A DNA stretch of 43,635 nt, taken from contig JAFSAR010000008.1 in NCBI GenBank assembly GCA_017442225.1, positions 1-43,635 of the forward strand, given 5' to 3'. This stretch comes from Clostridia bacterium. Lineage in GTDB: Bacteria > Bacillota > Clostridia > Oscillospirales > Acutalibacteraceae. A program made the position numbers and the translations under genes. Below the pieces are notes generated by a model, which saw only the letters and a program-made list of their open reading frames with translations, made no database searches and was not told where the DNA came from. Positions 8,160 to 16,785 of the stretch are shown one piece after another. How positions within the stretch are numbered: position 1 is the stretch's first letter; every line of letters begins with the position of its first letter.

Positions 8160-8203
8160 AACAGCACCACAAATGTAATTCAATACATTTTATGGCGCTG
8201 TTT
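8160..8203 (-). terminator. Hairpin between cca and dpaA
   Basis: On the minus strand ACAGCGCCATAAAATGTA pairs with TACATTTGTGGTGCTGT around a 6-base loop. The unmatched positions are mainly G-U pairs in minus-strand RNA, so the stem is meant for that strand. It ends the cca transcript, though only a short T-rich run follows (TATTTTTA). The dpaA ribosome binding site lies about 7 bases beyond it. Confidence 0.65.
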
Positions 8204-8208
8204 GCGGT

Positions 8209-9369
8209 TTAGTTACATATTAAATTTAAAAGTTTTTCTCGGGTGTTAAGGTCGGGATTTTTTATAACCTCATTTAGCAAAAATTCCAATTTTTCACCGA
8301 CCTCTTTGCCGCTGAAACCGAGCGCCGTTATATCTTTTCCCGAAATATCAAGATGTGAAATTTTATACGGCTCGTGTGCTTTTATTATTCCATCAAGTAA
8401 TGATTGGCGACTCGAAATATCAATATTTAATATATCACGGTAATAGAGCAAAATATCCGAAACGATATCATAATCCGCAAAATCTAAAGCCTTTTTAATG
8501 CTGATTTTGTTGCTGTCTATAATATTTTGTGACAGGTAATGCATTTTAAGACAATAATCTTTAAAACCATTACTGCATTTAAAACTGTCAAGTGTGTTTT
8601 GCAAATTGATGCTTGTGAGATTTAATAGTGCAAAGGCGCGTAGATTTTTTCTATTTTCAAGCTTTGATATACTTTTTAAATCGGTATTTGTTAAAGAATA
8701 ATTTTGGAGTGCCCGAGTGTCAAGCAGCGGGCAAAGAATATTGGGATTATTGCCTGCGGCAGTCTTTTGCAGTTCGGTAAAAATACGCTCGGCGCTTATA
8801 TTTTGAAGAAGCGGCGCGCACTCTATTGCGGCATAAAAGGTGCTGTTTTCAATCTCAAATTCAAGCGTTGCGGCAAAGCGGAAAAGACGCAGTATCCGCA
8901 AGGCATCTTCCTGAAAACGCGTTTTAGCGTCACCGACGGCTTGAAGCATCTTGCCATCAATATCATTCTTTCCGCCAAAAAGGTCAATCAAACCGTCAAT
9001 ATGGTTATAGCACATAGCGTTTACGGTAAAATCACGGCGGGAAAGGTCGTCACGCACGTCGCGCACAAAATTGACGTTTTCGGGGTGGCGGCTGTCATTG
9101 TATACCGACTCGGTTCTGAATGTAGTGACCTCTATCGGTTCGCCGTCAATTATTACGGTAACGGTGCCGTGCTTTAGACCTGTTGCGATTGTTTTTTCAA
9201 AAAGAGCTTGTGTTTCGTGTGGCATAGCAGAGGTGGTTATATCGTAGTCGTGGGGCTCTTTACCGCACAGCAAATCACGTACACAGCCGCCTACAATATA
9301 GGCTTTGTGTCCGTTTGATATAAGTGTGTCGAGCACGTATTCGATTTTTTGCGGTAAACTAAAATTCAT
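8209..9369 (-). CDS. cca: CCA tRNA nucleotidyltransferase
   Basis: This enzyme adds or repairs the 3' CCA end of tRNAs. It is a class II polymerase-beta-like protein of 386 residues. The nucleotidyltransferase head has YIVGGCVRDLL, then the catalytic DxD in PHDYDITT, IEVTTFR, and the RRDFTVNAM and EDALRILRLFRFAAT segments that select ATP and CTP. The C-terminal helical region has no HD phosphatase motif, so this is the short Gram-positive type. It could in principle be a poly(A) polymerase relative, but only one such gene is seen. The start is at 9369; AGAAAGG lies upstream. The DNA up to murC (9370-9456) is shared by the two divergent genes. Confidence 0.93.
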   Translation of the reverse strand: MNFSLPQKIEYVLDTLISNGHKAYIVGGCVRDLLCGKEPHDYDITTSAMPHETQALFEKTIATGLKHGTVTVIIDGEPIEVTTFRTESVYNDSRHPENVNFVRDVRDDLSRRDFTVNAMCYNHIDGLIDLFGGKNDIDGKMLQAVGDAKTRFQEDALRILRLFRFAATLEFEIENSTFYAAIECAPLLQNISAERIFTELQKTAAGNNPNILCPLLDTRALQNYSLTNTDLKSISKLENRKNLRAFALLNLTSINLQNTLDSFKCSNGFKDYCLKMHYLSQNIIDSNKISIKKALDFADYDIVSDILLYYRDILNIDISSRQSLLDGIIKAHEPYKISHLDISGKDITALGFSGKEVGEKLEFLLNEVIKNPDLNTREKLLNLICN

Positions 9370-9404
9370 TTTAATGCCTTTCTGAAAAAATAGGGGTTTA
9401 TTTT

Positions 9405-9434
9405 TTGTGTGAAAAATAGTATAATATATATAAT
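9405..9434 (+). promoter_or_regulatory. Possible promoter for murC
   Basis: TTGTGT (9405-9410) and TATAAT (9429-9434) are 18 bases apart. A second TATAAT at 9420-9425 has no good -35 partner. The region is very AT-rich, so assignment is tentative. Confidence 0.35.
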
Positions 9435-9456
9435 TATAATTATCTGAGGTGTTTTT

Positions 9457-10830
9457 ATGAAAAAACAGCTTGATTGCGATAAAGTGTTTTTGTCAGCCCG
9501 TCATATTCATATGATAGGTATCGGTGGTAGCGGTATGTGTCCGATAGCTGAGCTTTTGCTGTCGCGCGGATACACTGTCACAGGCTCTGACAAAAATGAA
9601 AACGCAAACGTTAAGAGGCTAAAAAGCCTTGGTGTTACCATATATCACGAGCATACAAAAAGCAATATAAACGGCGCTGACTTAGTTGCCTTTTCCGCGG
9701 CGGTGCCCGACACTAATCCCGAAATGGCTGCGGCAGACGAATTAGGTGTGCCGCGTATGGAGCGTTCCGAGCTTCTTGGCGCAATTACACGTTGCTATGA
9801 TAACGTAATCGGCGTCAGCGGAACGCACGGTAAAACTACCGTTTCTTCTATGATAACACAAATATTGCTACTTAACAAGCAAAATCCTAACGCAGTTATC
9901 GGTGGTAAGCTGCCAATAGCTGATTCGTCATGTGTTGTGGGTGATTCGCAGACACTTGTTTGCGAGTCTTGCGAGTTTGTAGACAGCTTTTTACAGTTTT
10001 CGCCCGATATTACCGTTTTGCTTAATATTGACGACGACCATATGGATTATTTTAAAACGATGGAAAACCTTGAAAATTCATTTAAAAAGTTTGTATCTAT
10101 GGGTAAAATCTGTTATGCAAACGGTGATGACACTCGCGTAAAAAAAGTAGTGGCAGATATTAACTCAAAGGTTGTAACATACGGTTTTGACGAGGAAAAT
10201 GACTACTATCCGCAAAATATAGTGGGTGGCAAATACGGTTTTTGCTTTGACGTTATGTGTCGCGGTGAAAAGATAGGGCATCTCGAAATGCACGCGCCGG
10301 GTAAGCACAATATTTATAACGGTCTTGTATCGTTTGCGGTGTGCTATGAAATGGGTGTGGATGCAGACGGTATTGCTGACGCTATAGCGCGTTTTACGGG
10401 CGCGGGCAGAAGGTTTGAGTTTATTGGCGAAGCTAAAGGAATTACTGTTGTTGATGATTACGCGCATCACCCCACCGAAATGCTGGCTACATTGCAGGCG
10501 GCAAAAACTCTCGATTATAAAAAGGTTATCGTTGTTTTTCAGCCTTATACCTATTCGCGTGTAGCGCTACTTCGCGACGGTATGATAAATGCGCTGTCGG
10601 TTGCCGACAAGGTGTTTATGACACCGATTGTAGCGGCGCGAGAGGAAAATGTCTACGGCGTAAAATCTGAGGACGTTACTGACGCTTTGCCTGATGCCGA
10701 GGTCGTGGCAGATTACAATGGGTTAGCCGAAAAAATGATTGATGCTGCCGATTGCGGTGACCTGATAATAACAATGGGCGCGGGCGATATTTACAAGGTG
10801 GCTCATATTATTTTGGAGAAACTCTCATGA
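9457..10830 (+). CDS. murC: UDP-N-acetylmuramate--L-alanine ligase
   Basis: MurC adds L-alanine to UDP-MurNAc, using ATP, in the cytoplasmic phase of peptidoglycan synthesis. Length is 457 residues, as usual. The N-terminal UDP-binding loop is MIGIGGSGM near residues 19-27. The ATP P-loop GTHGKTT is at residues 122-128. The MurC-specific DDYAHHPTE lies in the C-terminal half, and the end MGAGDIY is typical. GAGGTG precedes the ATG. Its stop codon overlaps the next start by four bases (ATGA), so alaX is translationally coupled to it. Confidence 0.97.
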   Translation: MKKQLDCDKVFLSARHIHMIGIGGSGMCPIAELLLSRGYTVTGSDKNENANVKRLKSLGVTIYHEHTKSNINGADLVAFSAAVPDTNPEMAAADELGVPRMERSELLGAITRCYDNVIGVSGTHGKTTVSSMITQILLLNKQNPNAVIGGKLPIADSSCVVGDSQTLVCESCEFVDSFLQFSPDITVLLNIDDDHMDYFKTMENLENSFKKFVSMGKICYANGDDTRVKKVVADINSKVVTYGFDEENDYYPQNIVGGKYGFCFDVMCRGEKIGHLEMHAPGKHNIYNGLVSFAVCYEMGVDADGIADAIARFTGAGRRFEFIGEAKGITVVDDYAHHPTEMLATLQAAKTLDYKKVIVVFQPYTYSRVALLRDGMINALSVADKVFMTPIVAAREENVYGVKSEDVTDALPDAEVVADYNGLAEKMIDAADCGDLIITMGAGDIYKVAHIILEKLS

Positions 10831-11960
10831 CGGAAAAACTTTATGAAAAAGATGCGTATATAAAAGAATTTACGGCAAGGGTTTTGGATTGCAAGCCGTG
10901 TGAAAGAGGTTTTGCAGTAACACTTGATAAAACAGCATTTTTCCCCGAGGGTGGCGGACAGGCAGGGGATAAAGGTATAATAGACGACATAAACGTTTTT
11001 GATACTCGGATTGAAAATGGCGTAATTTATCATTATACAGATAAACCACTTAATGTTGGTGCAACCATAACAGGTAAAATTGATTTTGATCGCCGTTTTG
11101 GTTTTATGCAAAACCATACGGGCGAGCATATCGTATCGGGAATAGCGCACAAATTATACGGCGTTAACAACGTAGGTTTTCATTTGGGTGAGGACATTGT
11201 AACCCTTGATTTTGACAGGGAACTCACACGCGAGCAGCTTGATGAAATTGAACGTCTTGCAAATAGCAAGGTGTGGCAAAATCTGCCTGTTACTGCTTAT
11301 TATCCGATCGATGAGGAGTTAAATAATACTGATTACCGCAGTAAAAAAGAGATTGATGGCGCGGTGAGACTTGTTGAGATAAAGGATACCGATATCTGTG
11401 CTTGCTGTGCGCCGCATGTAAAAAGTACTGGGGAGATAGGTCTTATAAAACTGCTCGATACTGAGCGTATGCGCGGAGGCATTCGTATTGCGCTAAAATG
11501 TGGTGCGTTTGCTCTTGATGATTACCAACTAAAGTATAAAAATATTTCGCAAATATCGGCGTTGCTTTCTGCAAAGCAGGAAAATGCAGCCGAAGTGGTA
11601 AAAAAATTAGATGAGAAATATACCCTTGAAAAGCAAAAAACAAATGAACTTAAAAAGAAGATCGCCGAGCTTACAATTGCTGTTGCGGATGAAAATACCC
11701 GCTGCCTCTTTATTGATGACTGCGACGTTAAAGATTTGCAGCTTATTGCCGATAAATTACATAAAAAGCATGGCGGAATAAGAGGCGCTTTTTCGGGTAG
11801 CGGTGAAAGTTTTGCTTTTGCCATCTGCGGTGAGGATAATGAACTTCAGCAATTTTTTAAGAAATTCAAGAGCGAGCTTACCGTCCGCGGCGGCGGCCGT
11901 GGCGGTATGATGCAGGGTACTGTTATTGCGACAAAAGAAAATATAAAATTATTCTTTTAA
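10827..11960 (+). CDS. Alanyl-tRNA editing protein with DHHA1 domain (AlaX-L type)
   Basis: This free-standing editing protein resembles the editing and C-terminal parts of alanyl-tRNA synthetase and is expected to hydrolyse Ser- or Gly-tRNA(Ala). Visible parts are FFPEGGGQAGDKG near residue 35 and zinc ligands His97 and His101 in NHTGEHIVSG. Cys193 and His197 follow in the CCAPH segment, then TGEIGLIK. A coiled-coil stretch covers about 240-290, and a DHHA1 tail ends in RGGGRGGMMQGT. At 377 residues it is the long form. All four metal ligands are intact. It overlaps murC by ATGA; I see no obvious functional link between the two. Confidence 0.9.
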   Translation: MTEKLYEKDAYIKEFTARVLDCKPCERGFAVTLDKTAFFPEGGGQAGDKGIIDDINVFDTRIENGVIYHYTDKPLNVGATITGKIDFDRRFGFMQNHTGEHIVSGIAHKLYGVNNVGFHLGEDIVTLDFDRELTREQLDEIERLANSKVWQNLPVTAYYPIDEELNNTDYRSKKEIDGAVRLVEIKDTDICACCAPHVKSTGEIGLIKLLDTERMRGGIRIALKCGAFALDDYQLKYKNISQISALLSAKQENAAEVVKKLDEKYTLEKQKTNELKKKIAELTIAVADENTRCLFIDDCDVKDLQLIADKLHKKHGGIRGAFSGSGESFAFAICGEDNELQQFFKKFKSELTVRGGGRGGMMQGTVIATKENIKLFF

Positions 11961-12002
11961 TTTAATTATAGTTATGTTATAATATCTATTTGAGGTGTTT
12001 TA

Positions 12003-12920
12003 ATGGATTGGACCGAAATTACGGCGAAAGTGCCTACCGATAAAACCGACGAGGCGGCGGCTATTGCCAATATGACCGTGCCTTATGGAATTTATATTGA
12101 AGATTATACGAATTTAGAGGCAGACGCCGAGGAGATTGCGCATATTGACCTTATAGACGATGAGCTTGTCAACAAGGATAGGACGCATTCCATAATTCAT
12201 ATGTATATTGCCGAAAGCGATAATGCCGTTGAGGCGGTGTCCTATCTGCGCGAGCGTTTTACCGCCTGCGGAATTGACAATGAAATCAACTGTGAGTTGG
12301 TTGATGATACCGATTGGAACGAGAACTGGAAAAAGTATTTTAAAGCCTTTGAAATTGGCGATAAGCTTGCCGTTTGTCCAAGTTGGGAACAGTACGACAA
12401 CGTTGATAACAGAACCGTTATCAGCCTTGACCCCGGCGCTGCATTCGGCACGGGTAGCCATGCGACAACCTCACTTTGTCTTGAAATACTCGAAAAAAAC
12501 GTGACAAGCGACACAACAGTCCTTGATATCGGCACAGGCAGCGGAATACTCGCTATAGCGGCAGATTTGCTTGGCGCAAAATCGGCTATAGGCGTCGATA
12601 TTGACGCGCAATCGGTAAAAACCGCAATCGCTAATGCTGAAATAAACGGCGTTAGTGATAAGACCGAGTTTTTAGTTGGCGACCTTGCCGATAAAATCAG
12701 CGGTAAATATGACGTAGTATGCGCTAATATTGTAGCCGACGTTGTTATTCGGCTTTTTGACAATGTTGCTGACTTTATGAAGGATGACGGCATACTTATT
12801 GTATCGGGTATAATTGATATGCGTGCGGCAGAGGTTGAAGCTGCTGCTGTAAAGCACGGATTTACAATCAGTGAAAGCCTTACGCGTGAGGAATGGCACG
12901 CTTACGTATTGAAAAAATAA
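12003..12920 (+). CDS. prmA: Ribosomal protein L11 methyltransferase
   Basis: PrmA methylates amino groups of ribosomal protein L11 using S-adenosylmethionine. The 305-residue protein has the N-terminal L11-binding domain (about 1-100), a linker, and a Rossmann methyltransferase domain. Motifs are LDPGAAFGTGSHATT (post-linker signature), VLDIGTGSGILAIAA (motif I) and VCANIVADVV (motif IV, usually NI-type in PrmA). GAGGTG lies before the ATG. TATAAT at 11978-11983 is a possible -10 box without a clear -35. prfB follows by 20 bases. Confidence 0.95.
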   Translation: MDWTEITAKVPTDKTDEAAAIANMTVPYGIYIEDYTNLEADAEEIAHIDLIDDELVNKDRTHSIIHMYIAESDNAVEAVSYLRERFTACGIDNEINCELVDDTDWNENWKKYFKAFEIGDKLAVCPSWEQYDNVDNRTVISLDPGAAFGTGSHATTSLCLEILEKNVTSDTTVLDIGTGSGILAIAADLLGAKSAIGVDIDAQSVKTAIANAEINGVSDKTEFLVGDLADKISGKYDVVCANIVADVVIRLFDNVADFMKDDGILIVSGIIDMRAAEVEAAAVKHGFTISESLTREEWHAYVLKK

Positions 12921-12940
12921 ACTCTTACGGAGGAAAATGA

Positions 12941-14062
12941 ATGCTTGAATTTGAGCAGTTGAAATTGCGGCTTATTGCAAATAGCCAAGAAATAAAAGAT
13001 TTGCGTGATGCGATAGGTTATGACAAGCTGACCCGTGAAATCGAAGAATTGGAGCTGAAACAGGCGGCTCCAGGCTTTTGGGATGATATTGAAAACTCAC
13101 AGGCTGTGGTTCAGCACACGGGAAAACTGAAAAACAAGGTAGAGGAATACGATAATATCGCATCTTCTTATGACGACCTTTTAATGCTTATTGATATGGC
13201 GGACGAAGAGGGCGACGCAACTATGGCGGACGAACTTACAGCGTCTGTCGATGAACTCGAGAGCAAACTGTCTTCTTTAAGACTTGGCACCTTGCTTACG
13301 GGTGAATATGACGGCAATAATACATTACTTACCTTTCACGCGGGCTCGGGTGGTACCGAGGCTATGGACTGGGTTTCAATGCTGGTACGTATGTATACCC
13401 GTTGGAGTGAACGCCACGGCTTTAGTGTTAAGGTGCTCGACTTTCTTGACGGCGACGAGGCGGGACTTAAAAGCGCTACAATGCTGATTTCGGGTGAAAA
13501 TGCCTACGGATATCTGAAAAGTGAATCAGGTGTTCATCGCCTTGTGCGCGTATCTCCGTTTGACGCTTCGGGAAGAAGGCACACGTCGTTTGCTTCTCTT
13601 GAGGTAATGCCAGAAATTACCGACGATATGGATATCGAGGTGCGTGAGGAAGACATAAAAATGGACGTTTTCCGCTCGTCAGGCGCGGGCGGTCAGCACA
13701 TTAACAAAACCTCGTCTGCGGTGCGACTTACTCATATTCCTACGGGTATAGTGGTTGCTTGTCAGAACGAGCGTAGTCAATTCCAAAACCGCGAGCAAGC
13801 AATGCGTATGCTTAAATCTAAATTGCTTGAAATAAAAGAGCGCGAGCATCTTGAAAAAATTGAGGATATAAAGGGTGTTCAAAAGGAAATAACCTGGGGC
13901 TCACAGATACGTTCTTACGTATTTATGCCGTATACAATGGCAAAGGACCACAGAACAGGCTTTGAATCTGGTAATATTAACGCAGTAATGGACGGCGACC
14001 TTGACGGATTTATAAATGCGTATTTAAAGGCAGCGTCTAAGGGCGAATTAAATAATAATTAA
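12941..14062 (+). CDS. prfB: Peptide chain release factor 2
   Basis: RF2 reads UGA and UAA stop codons and triggers release of the finished chain. At 373 residues it has the SPF codon-recognition tripeptide at 205-207 and the catalytic GGQ at 250-252, the same numbering as E. coli RF2. The N-terminal domain is encoded in one continuous frame from the ATG at 12941, which has GGAGG 8 bases upstream. The usual in-frame UGA and +1 frameshift site near codon 25 are absent. It follows prmA and is followed 11 bases later by the FKBP lipoprotein gene. Confidence 0.97.
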   Translation: MLEFEQLKLRLIANSQEIKDLRDAIGYDKLTREIEELELKQAAPGFWDDIENSQAVVQHTGKLKNKVEEYDNIASSYDDLLMLIDMADEEGDATMADELTASVDELESKLSSLRLGTLLTGEYDGNNTLLTFHAGSGGTEAMDWVSMLVRMYTRWSERHGFSVKVLDFLDGDEAGLKSATMLISGENAYGYLKSESGVHRLVRVSPFDASGRRHTSFASLEVMPEITDDMDIEVREEDIKMDVFRSSGAGGQHINKTSSAVRLTHIPTGIVVACQNERSQFQNREQAMRMLKSKLLEIKEREHLEKIEDIKGVQKEITWGSQIRSYVFMPYTMAKDHRTGFESGNINAVMDGDLDGFINAYLKAASKGELNNN

Positions 14063-14073
14063 GGGTGACGAAA

Positions 14074-15009
14074 ATGAAAAGATTAACAGCAATTTTACTC
14101 ATAACGGTTTTGATGATGACATTTCTTACGGGCTGCGGCAAAAACCGCGAGCTTTACAACAATGTAGACCTTGCAGATTATGTAGAGGTAGGGGATTATC
14201 TCGGTATCGAGATTGACACCGCGTCAAATAATTATATCAAGCTTTATTCATATTATCTATATATGGACACTCATAACTATAAGATAGAAGACGATGCGAT
14301 TAAAGAGGTTACAACCTTTGATACCTCGGCAGAAGCTGTAGTTGAGCTCGGCGATATGGTAAATATTGATTATACAGGTTACAAGGATGAAGTAGCGTTT
14401 GACGGCGGCAGCGCGCAGGGCGGCTTGCTTATAATAGGCTCGGGCACGTTTATTGATGATTTTGAGGACCAGCTCATCGGCGCAAAGGTTGGAGAAACGG
14501 TTGAGGTAAACGTAACCTTCCCTGAAAATTATGGCAGTACACAGCTTGCAGGCGCTGATGCTAAATTTGTTGTTACTATAAATGGTATTGCTAAAAATCC
14601 TGAGCAGATTTATAGTTTGTTCGGACTTGAATCACAGGAAGACTATGCAGAAATTCTGGGCAGCCGAGCTCAGAAAAGCCTTTTGTTTGACATTATCGGT
14701 GATAGCAGTACAATAAAGGATTTCCCCGAAAAAGATGTTGAAAAATTCTATGAAGCAGCTGTTGAATATTATCCCGCTACTTACGGCGTAGATATTGCAA
14801 GTGAGGATAAGGATACAGTCTTGAAAGAATTGATTTATCCTACTATGAAGGAAAATATGATTATGTACTACATATTCGACAAAGAGGAACTTGAATTGTA
14901 CGAAAGCACAGTCGAGAGTCAGGGCGTTAATAATGCTGTAATAGCCGAAAGCTATGCCGTAAATGAAATAGTACTTGAATATCTTTTAGATAATGCGGTA
15001 ATAAAATGA
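14074..15009 (+). CDS. FKBP/trigger-factor-like peptidyl-prolyl isomerase lipoprotein
   Basis: This 311-residue protein is predicted to be exported and lipid-anchored. A basic start and hydrophobic stretch end in the lipobox LTGC, with Cys21 as the lipid site. The ATG at 14074 is preferred over the GTG at 14065 because AAGGGTG is then correctly spaced. An FKBP fold follows at about residues 80-175 (GDMVNIDYTGY, FIDDFEDQLIGAKVGETVEV, VTFPENYG). The C-terminal 130 residues are helical and resemble the trigger factor chaperone domain. It probably helps fold exported proteins on the outer face of the membrane. Its last four bases overlap the next gene's start. Confidence 0.85.
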   Translation: MKRLTAILLITVLMMTFLTGCGKNRELYNNVDLADYVEVGDYLGIEIDTASNNYIKLYSYYLYMDTHNYKIEDDAIKEVTTFDTSAEAVVELGDMVNIDYTGYKDEVAFDGGSAQGGLLIIGSGTFIDDFEDQLIGAKVGETVEVNVTFPENYGSTQLAGADAKFVVTINGIAKNPEQIYSLFGLESQEDYAEILGSRAQKSLLFDIIGDSSTIKDFPEKDVEKFYEAAVEYYPATYGVDIASEDKDTVLKELIYPTMKENMIMYYIFDKEELELYESTVESQGVNNAVIAESYAVNEIVLEYLLDNAVIK

Positions 15010-15569
15010 TAAAAATTTATAACGCAAAGATTACAGATTTTACACAAGCAGACTATACAAAGATGTATAGTCTGCTTGATTGTGCTTTAAAAGGAAAAAT
15101 TGATTCCAAAAAGAATAATGATGATAAAATGCGTTCGCTTGCGGGGCTTATTTTGCTTTATCGCGGAGCGTACGAGTTATATGGAAAAACTGGTTTTGAT
15201 ATCACATTTAATAAATACGGAAAGCCGCTTTGCGATTTTTGTAATTTCAGTATTTCTCACAGCAAAGAGCGTGTTATATGTGCTTTCAGCGATGCTGATA
15301 TCGGTATTGATATTCAAAAAATTGACGATATAAAACCGCGAGAAAAATACAAATTTTTTAACCAAAAAGAAAATTTTTATGTAAACCAAAATGATCGTTT
15401 TATTTCTGAAAGATATACTGAAATTTTCACAAAAAAGGAGGCGGCGATAAAAATGCTTGGTTTATCAATCGCAAACGCTTCGGATATTGATACTTTTTCA
15501 AATGAATATTGCTTTAAAACACAGGAAAAAGACGGTTTTGTTTTTTCGATTTGTGAGAAAAATGTATAA
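15006..15569 (+). CDS. 4'-phosphopantetheinyl transferase (Sfp-type)
   Basis: The enzyme moves phosphopantetheine from CoA to a serine of carrier proteins. The 187-residue protein is somewhat shorter than Sfp. It keeps the family core: FNKYGKP, FSISHSKERVICAFS, the magnesium-binding GIDIQKI (Asp-x-Glu replaced by Asp-x-Gln), and FTKKEAAIKMLG, equivalent to the (W/F)xxKEA motif. The start overlaps the lipoprotein stop by four bases (ATGATAA). No carrier protein, polyketide or peptide synthetase gene is in the window. It may serve fatty acid carrier protein or a distant pathway. Confidence 0.82.
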   Translation: MIKIYNAKITDFTQADYTKMYSLLDCALKGKIDSKKNNDDKMRSLAGLILLYRGAYELYGKTGFDITFNKYGKPLCDFCNFSISHSKERVICAFSDADIGIDIQKIDDIKPREKYKFFNQKENFYVNQNDRFISERYTEIFTKKEAAIKMLGLSIANASDIDTFSNEYCFKTQEKDGFVFSICEKNV

Positions 15570-15615
15570 ATTATGTAAACTTTGAGCGAATATAGAATTA
15601 TATTAAATATATTAC

Positions 15616-15644
15616 TTGCAAAAAGTTATTGTTTAGTGTAAAAT
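15616..15644 (+). promoter_or_regulatory. Promoter for the regulator-ftsEX cluster
   Basis: TTGCAA (15616-15621) and TAAAAT (15639-15644) have a 17-base spacer and lie 42 bases before the start codon. The gap 15570-15686 holds nothing else recognisable. Confidence 0.6.
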
Positions 15645-15686
15645 ATATTTGTATGCAAAAAATCTTAAAAAGGATGTGTAATTATT

Positions 15687-16763
15687 ATGTCTAACAGATT
15701 ATTTCAGGCTGTAATTCATCAGATGAAGGATGCAATTGACAAGACCTTTGGTGTTATGGATGCCAACAACGTCATAATTGCGTGCAGTGAGCTTGGCCGT
15801 ATAGGCGAACAGCTTGACGTTGCGGTTTTACCCGTTGCAGAGGGTTATACCGACGGCGGATATACGTTTAAGCCCGTTATTTCTGCTCAGGGAGCAGATT
15901 ATACGGTGTTTGTTGAAGGTACCGATATTATCTCAAATAAATACGCGCTTGTTATTGCGGTTTCTTTTGCTAATATTAAAAACTACTATGATGAAAAATA
16001 TGACCGCGGTAATTTTATAAAAGATATAATTCTTGACAATATCCTACCGGGTGATATTTATATCAAAGCGCGCGAGCTTTATTTTGACAGCGACGTTGCG
16101 CGTACCGTTATAATCATACGCAATCTGGACGCAAGTGATGTTTCTGTGTACGAGGTTTTGCAAAACCTTTTCCCCGAAAAGAACAAGGACTTTGTTATCA
16201 ACATAAACGAAACCGATATTGCGCTTGTTAAAGAAACCAAGTCCGATATCGACCGCAAGGATATTGAAAATCTGGCTTCATCTATCGCCGATACACTTTC
16301 GGGTGAGTTTTACGTTCATACAGTTATCGGTATAGGTACTACCGTCAGCAATCTTAAAAATCTTGCAAAATCGTTTAAAGAGGCGCAGACCGCTTTAGAG
16401 GTGGGCAAGGTGTTTGATACCGAAAAAACCATAATTTCGTATGACAATCTCGGTATCGCAAGACTTATCTATCAGTTGCCTACAACCCTTTGTGAAACCT
16501 TTTTAAAAGAGGTTTTTAAGCGCGGTTCCATCGAAAATCTCGATCAGGAAACCTTGTTCACAATTCAGCGTTTCTTTGAAAACAATCTTAATGTGTCGGA
16601 AACATCAAGAAAACTTTTTGTTCACAGAAATACGCTTGTTTACCGTCTTGAAAAGATTAAAAAGATTACAGGTCTTGATCTGCGCGAATTTGACCACGCA
16701 ATTATATTTAAAATTGCGCTGATGGTAAACAAATATCTTAAGAGCAACCCCATAAAATACTAA
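15687..16763 (+). CDS. PucR/CdaR-family transcriptional regulator
   Basis: This 358-residue protein has the C-terminal PucR-type helix-turn-helix (about residues 293-340). It shows the family pattern FENNLNVSETSRKLF then HRNTLVYRLEKI and GLDLREF. The middle part is a GGDEF-like/CdaR domain (about 130-265) without catalytic signatures, and the N-terminal part is probably a sensor for a small molecule. AAAAAGGA precedes the ATG. It stands directly upstream of ftsE (22 bases), so it may control the division cluster, but no operator was identified. CdaR relatives control sugar acid use; that role is not supported by this context. Confidence 0.82.
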   Translation: MSNRLFQAVIHQMKDAIDKTFGVMDANNVIIACSELGRIGEQLDVAVLPVAEGYTDGGYTFKPVISAQGADYTVFVEGTDIISNKYALVIAVSFANIKNYYDEKYDRGNFIKDIILDNILPGDIYIKARELYFDSDVARTVIIIRNLDASDVSVYEVLQNLFPEKNKDFVININETDIALVKETKSDIDRKDIENLASSIADTLSGEFYVHTVIGIGTTVSNLKNLAKSFKEAQTALEVGKVFDTEKTIISYDNLGIARLIYQLPTTLCETFLKEVFKRGSIENLDQETLFTIQRFFENNLNVSETSRKLFVHRNTLVYRLEKIKKITGLDLREFDHAIIFKIALMVNKYLKSNPIKY

Positions 16764-16785
16764 ACTGAAAGAGTGATTTTTTCTT

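Noticed and set aside
9370..9456. Riboswitch or T-box before murC or cca
   Set aside because: The 87-base gap is too short and AT-rich and shows no conserved T-box or aptamer elements.
12242..12793. 183-codon open frame on the minus strand inside prmA
   Set aside because: prmA is a well-supported gene on the other strand; the antisense frame is Ser/Thr/Ala-rich low-complexity sequence as expected from a shadow.
12985..13030. Programmed +1 frameshift in prfB
   Set aside because: No in-frame UGA or CUUUGA; the single frame aligns with the whole RF2 N-terminal domain.
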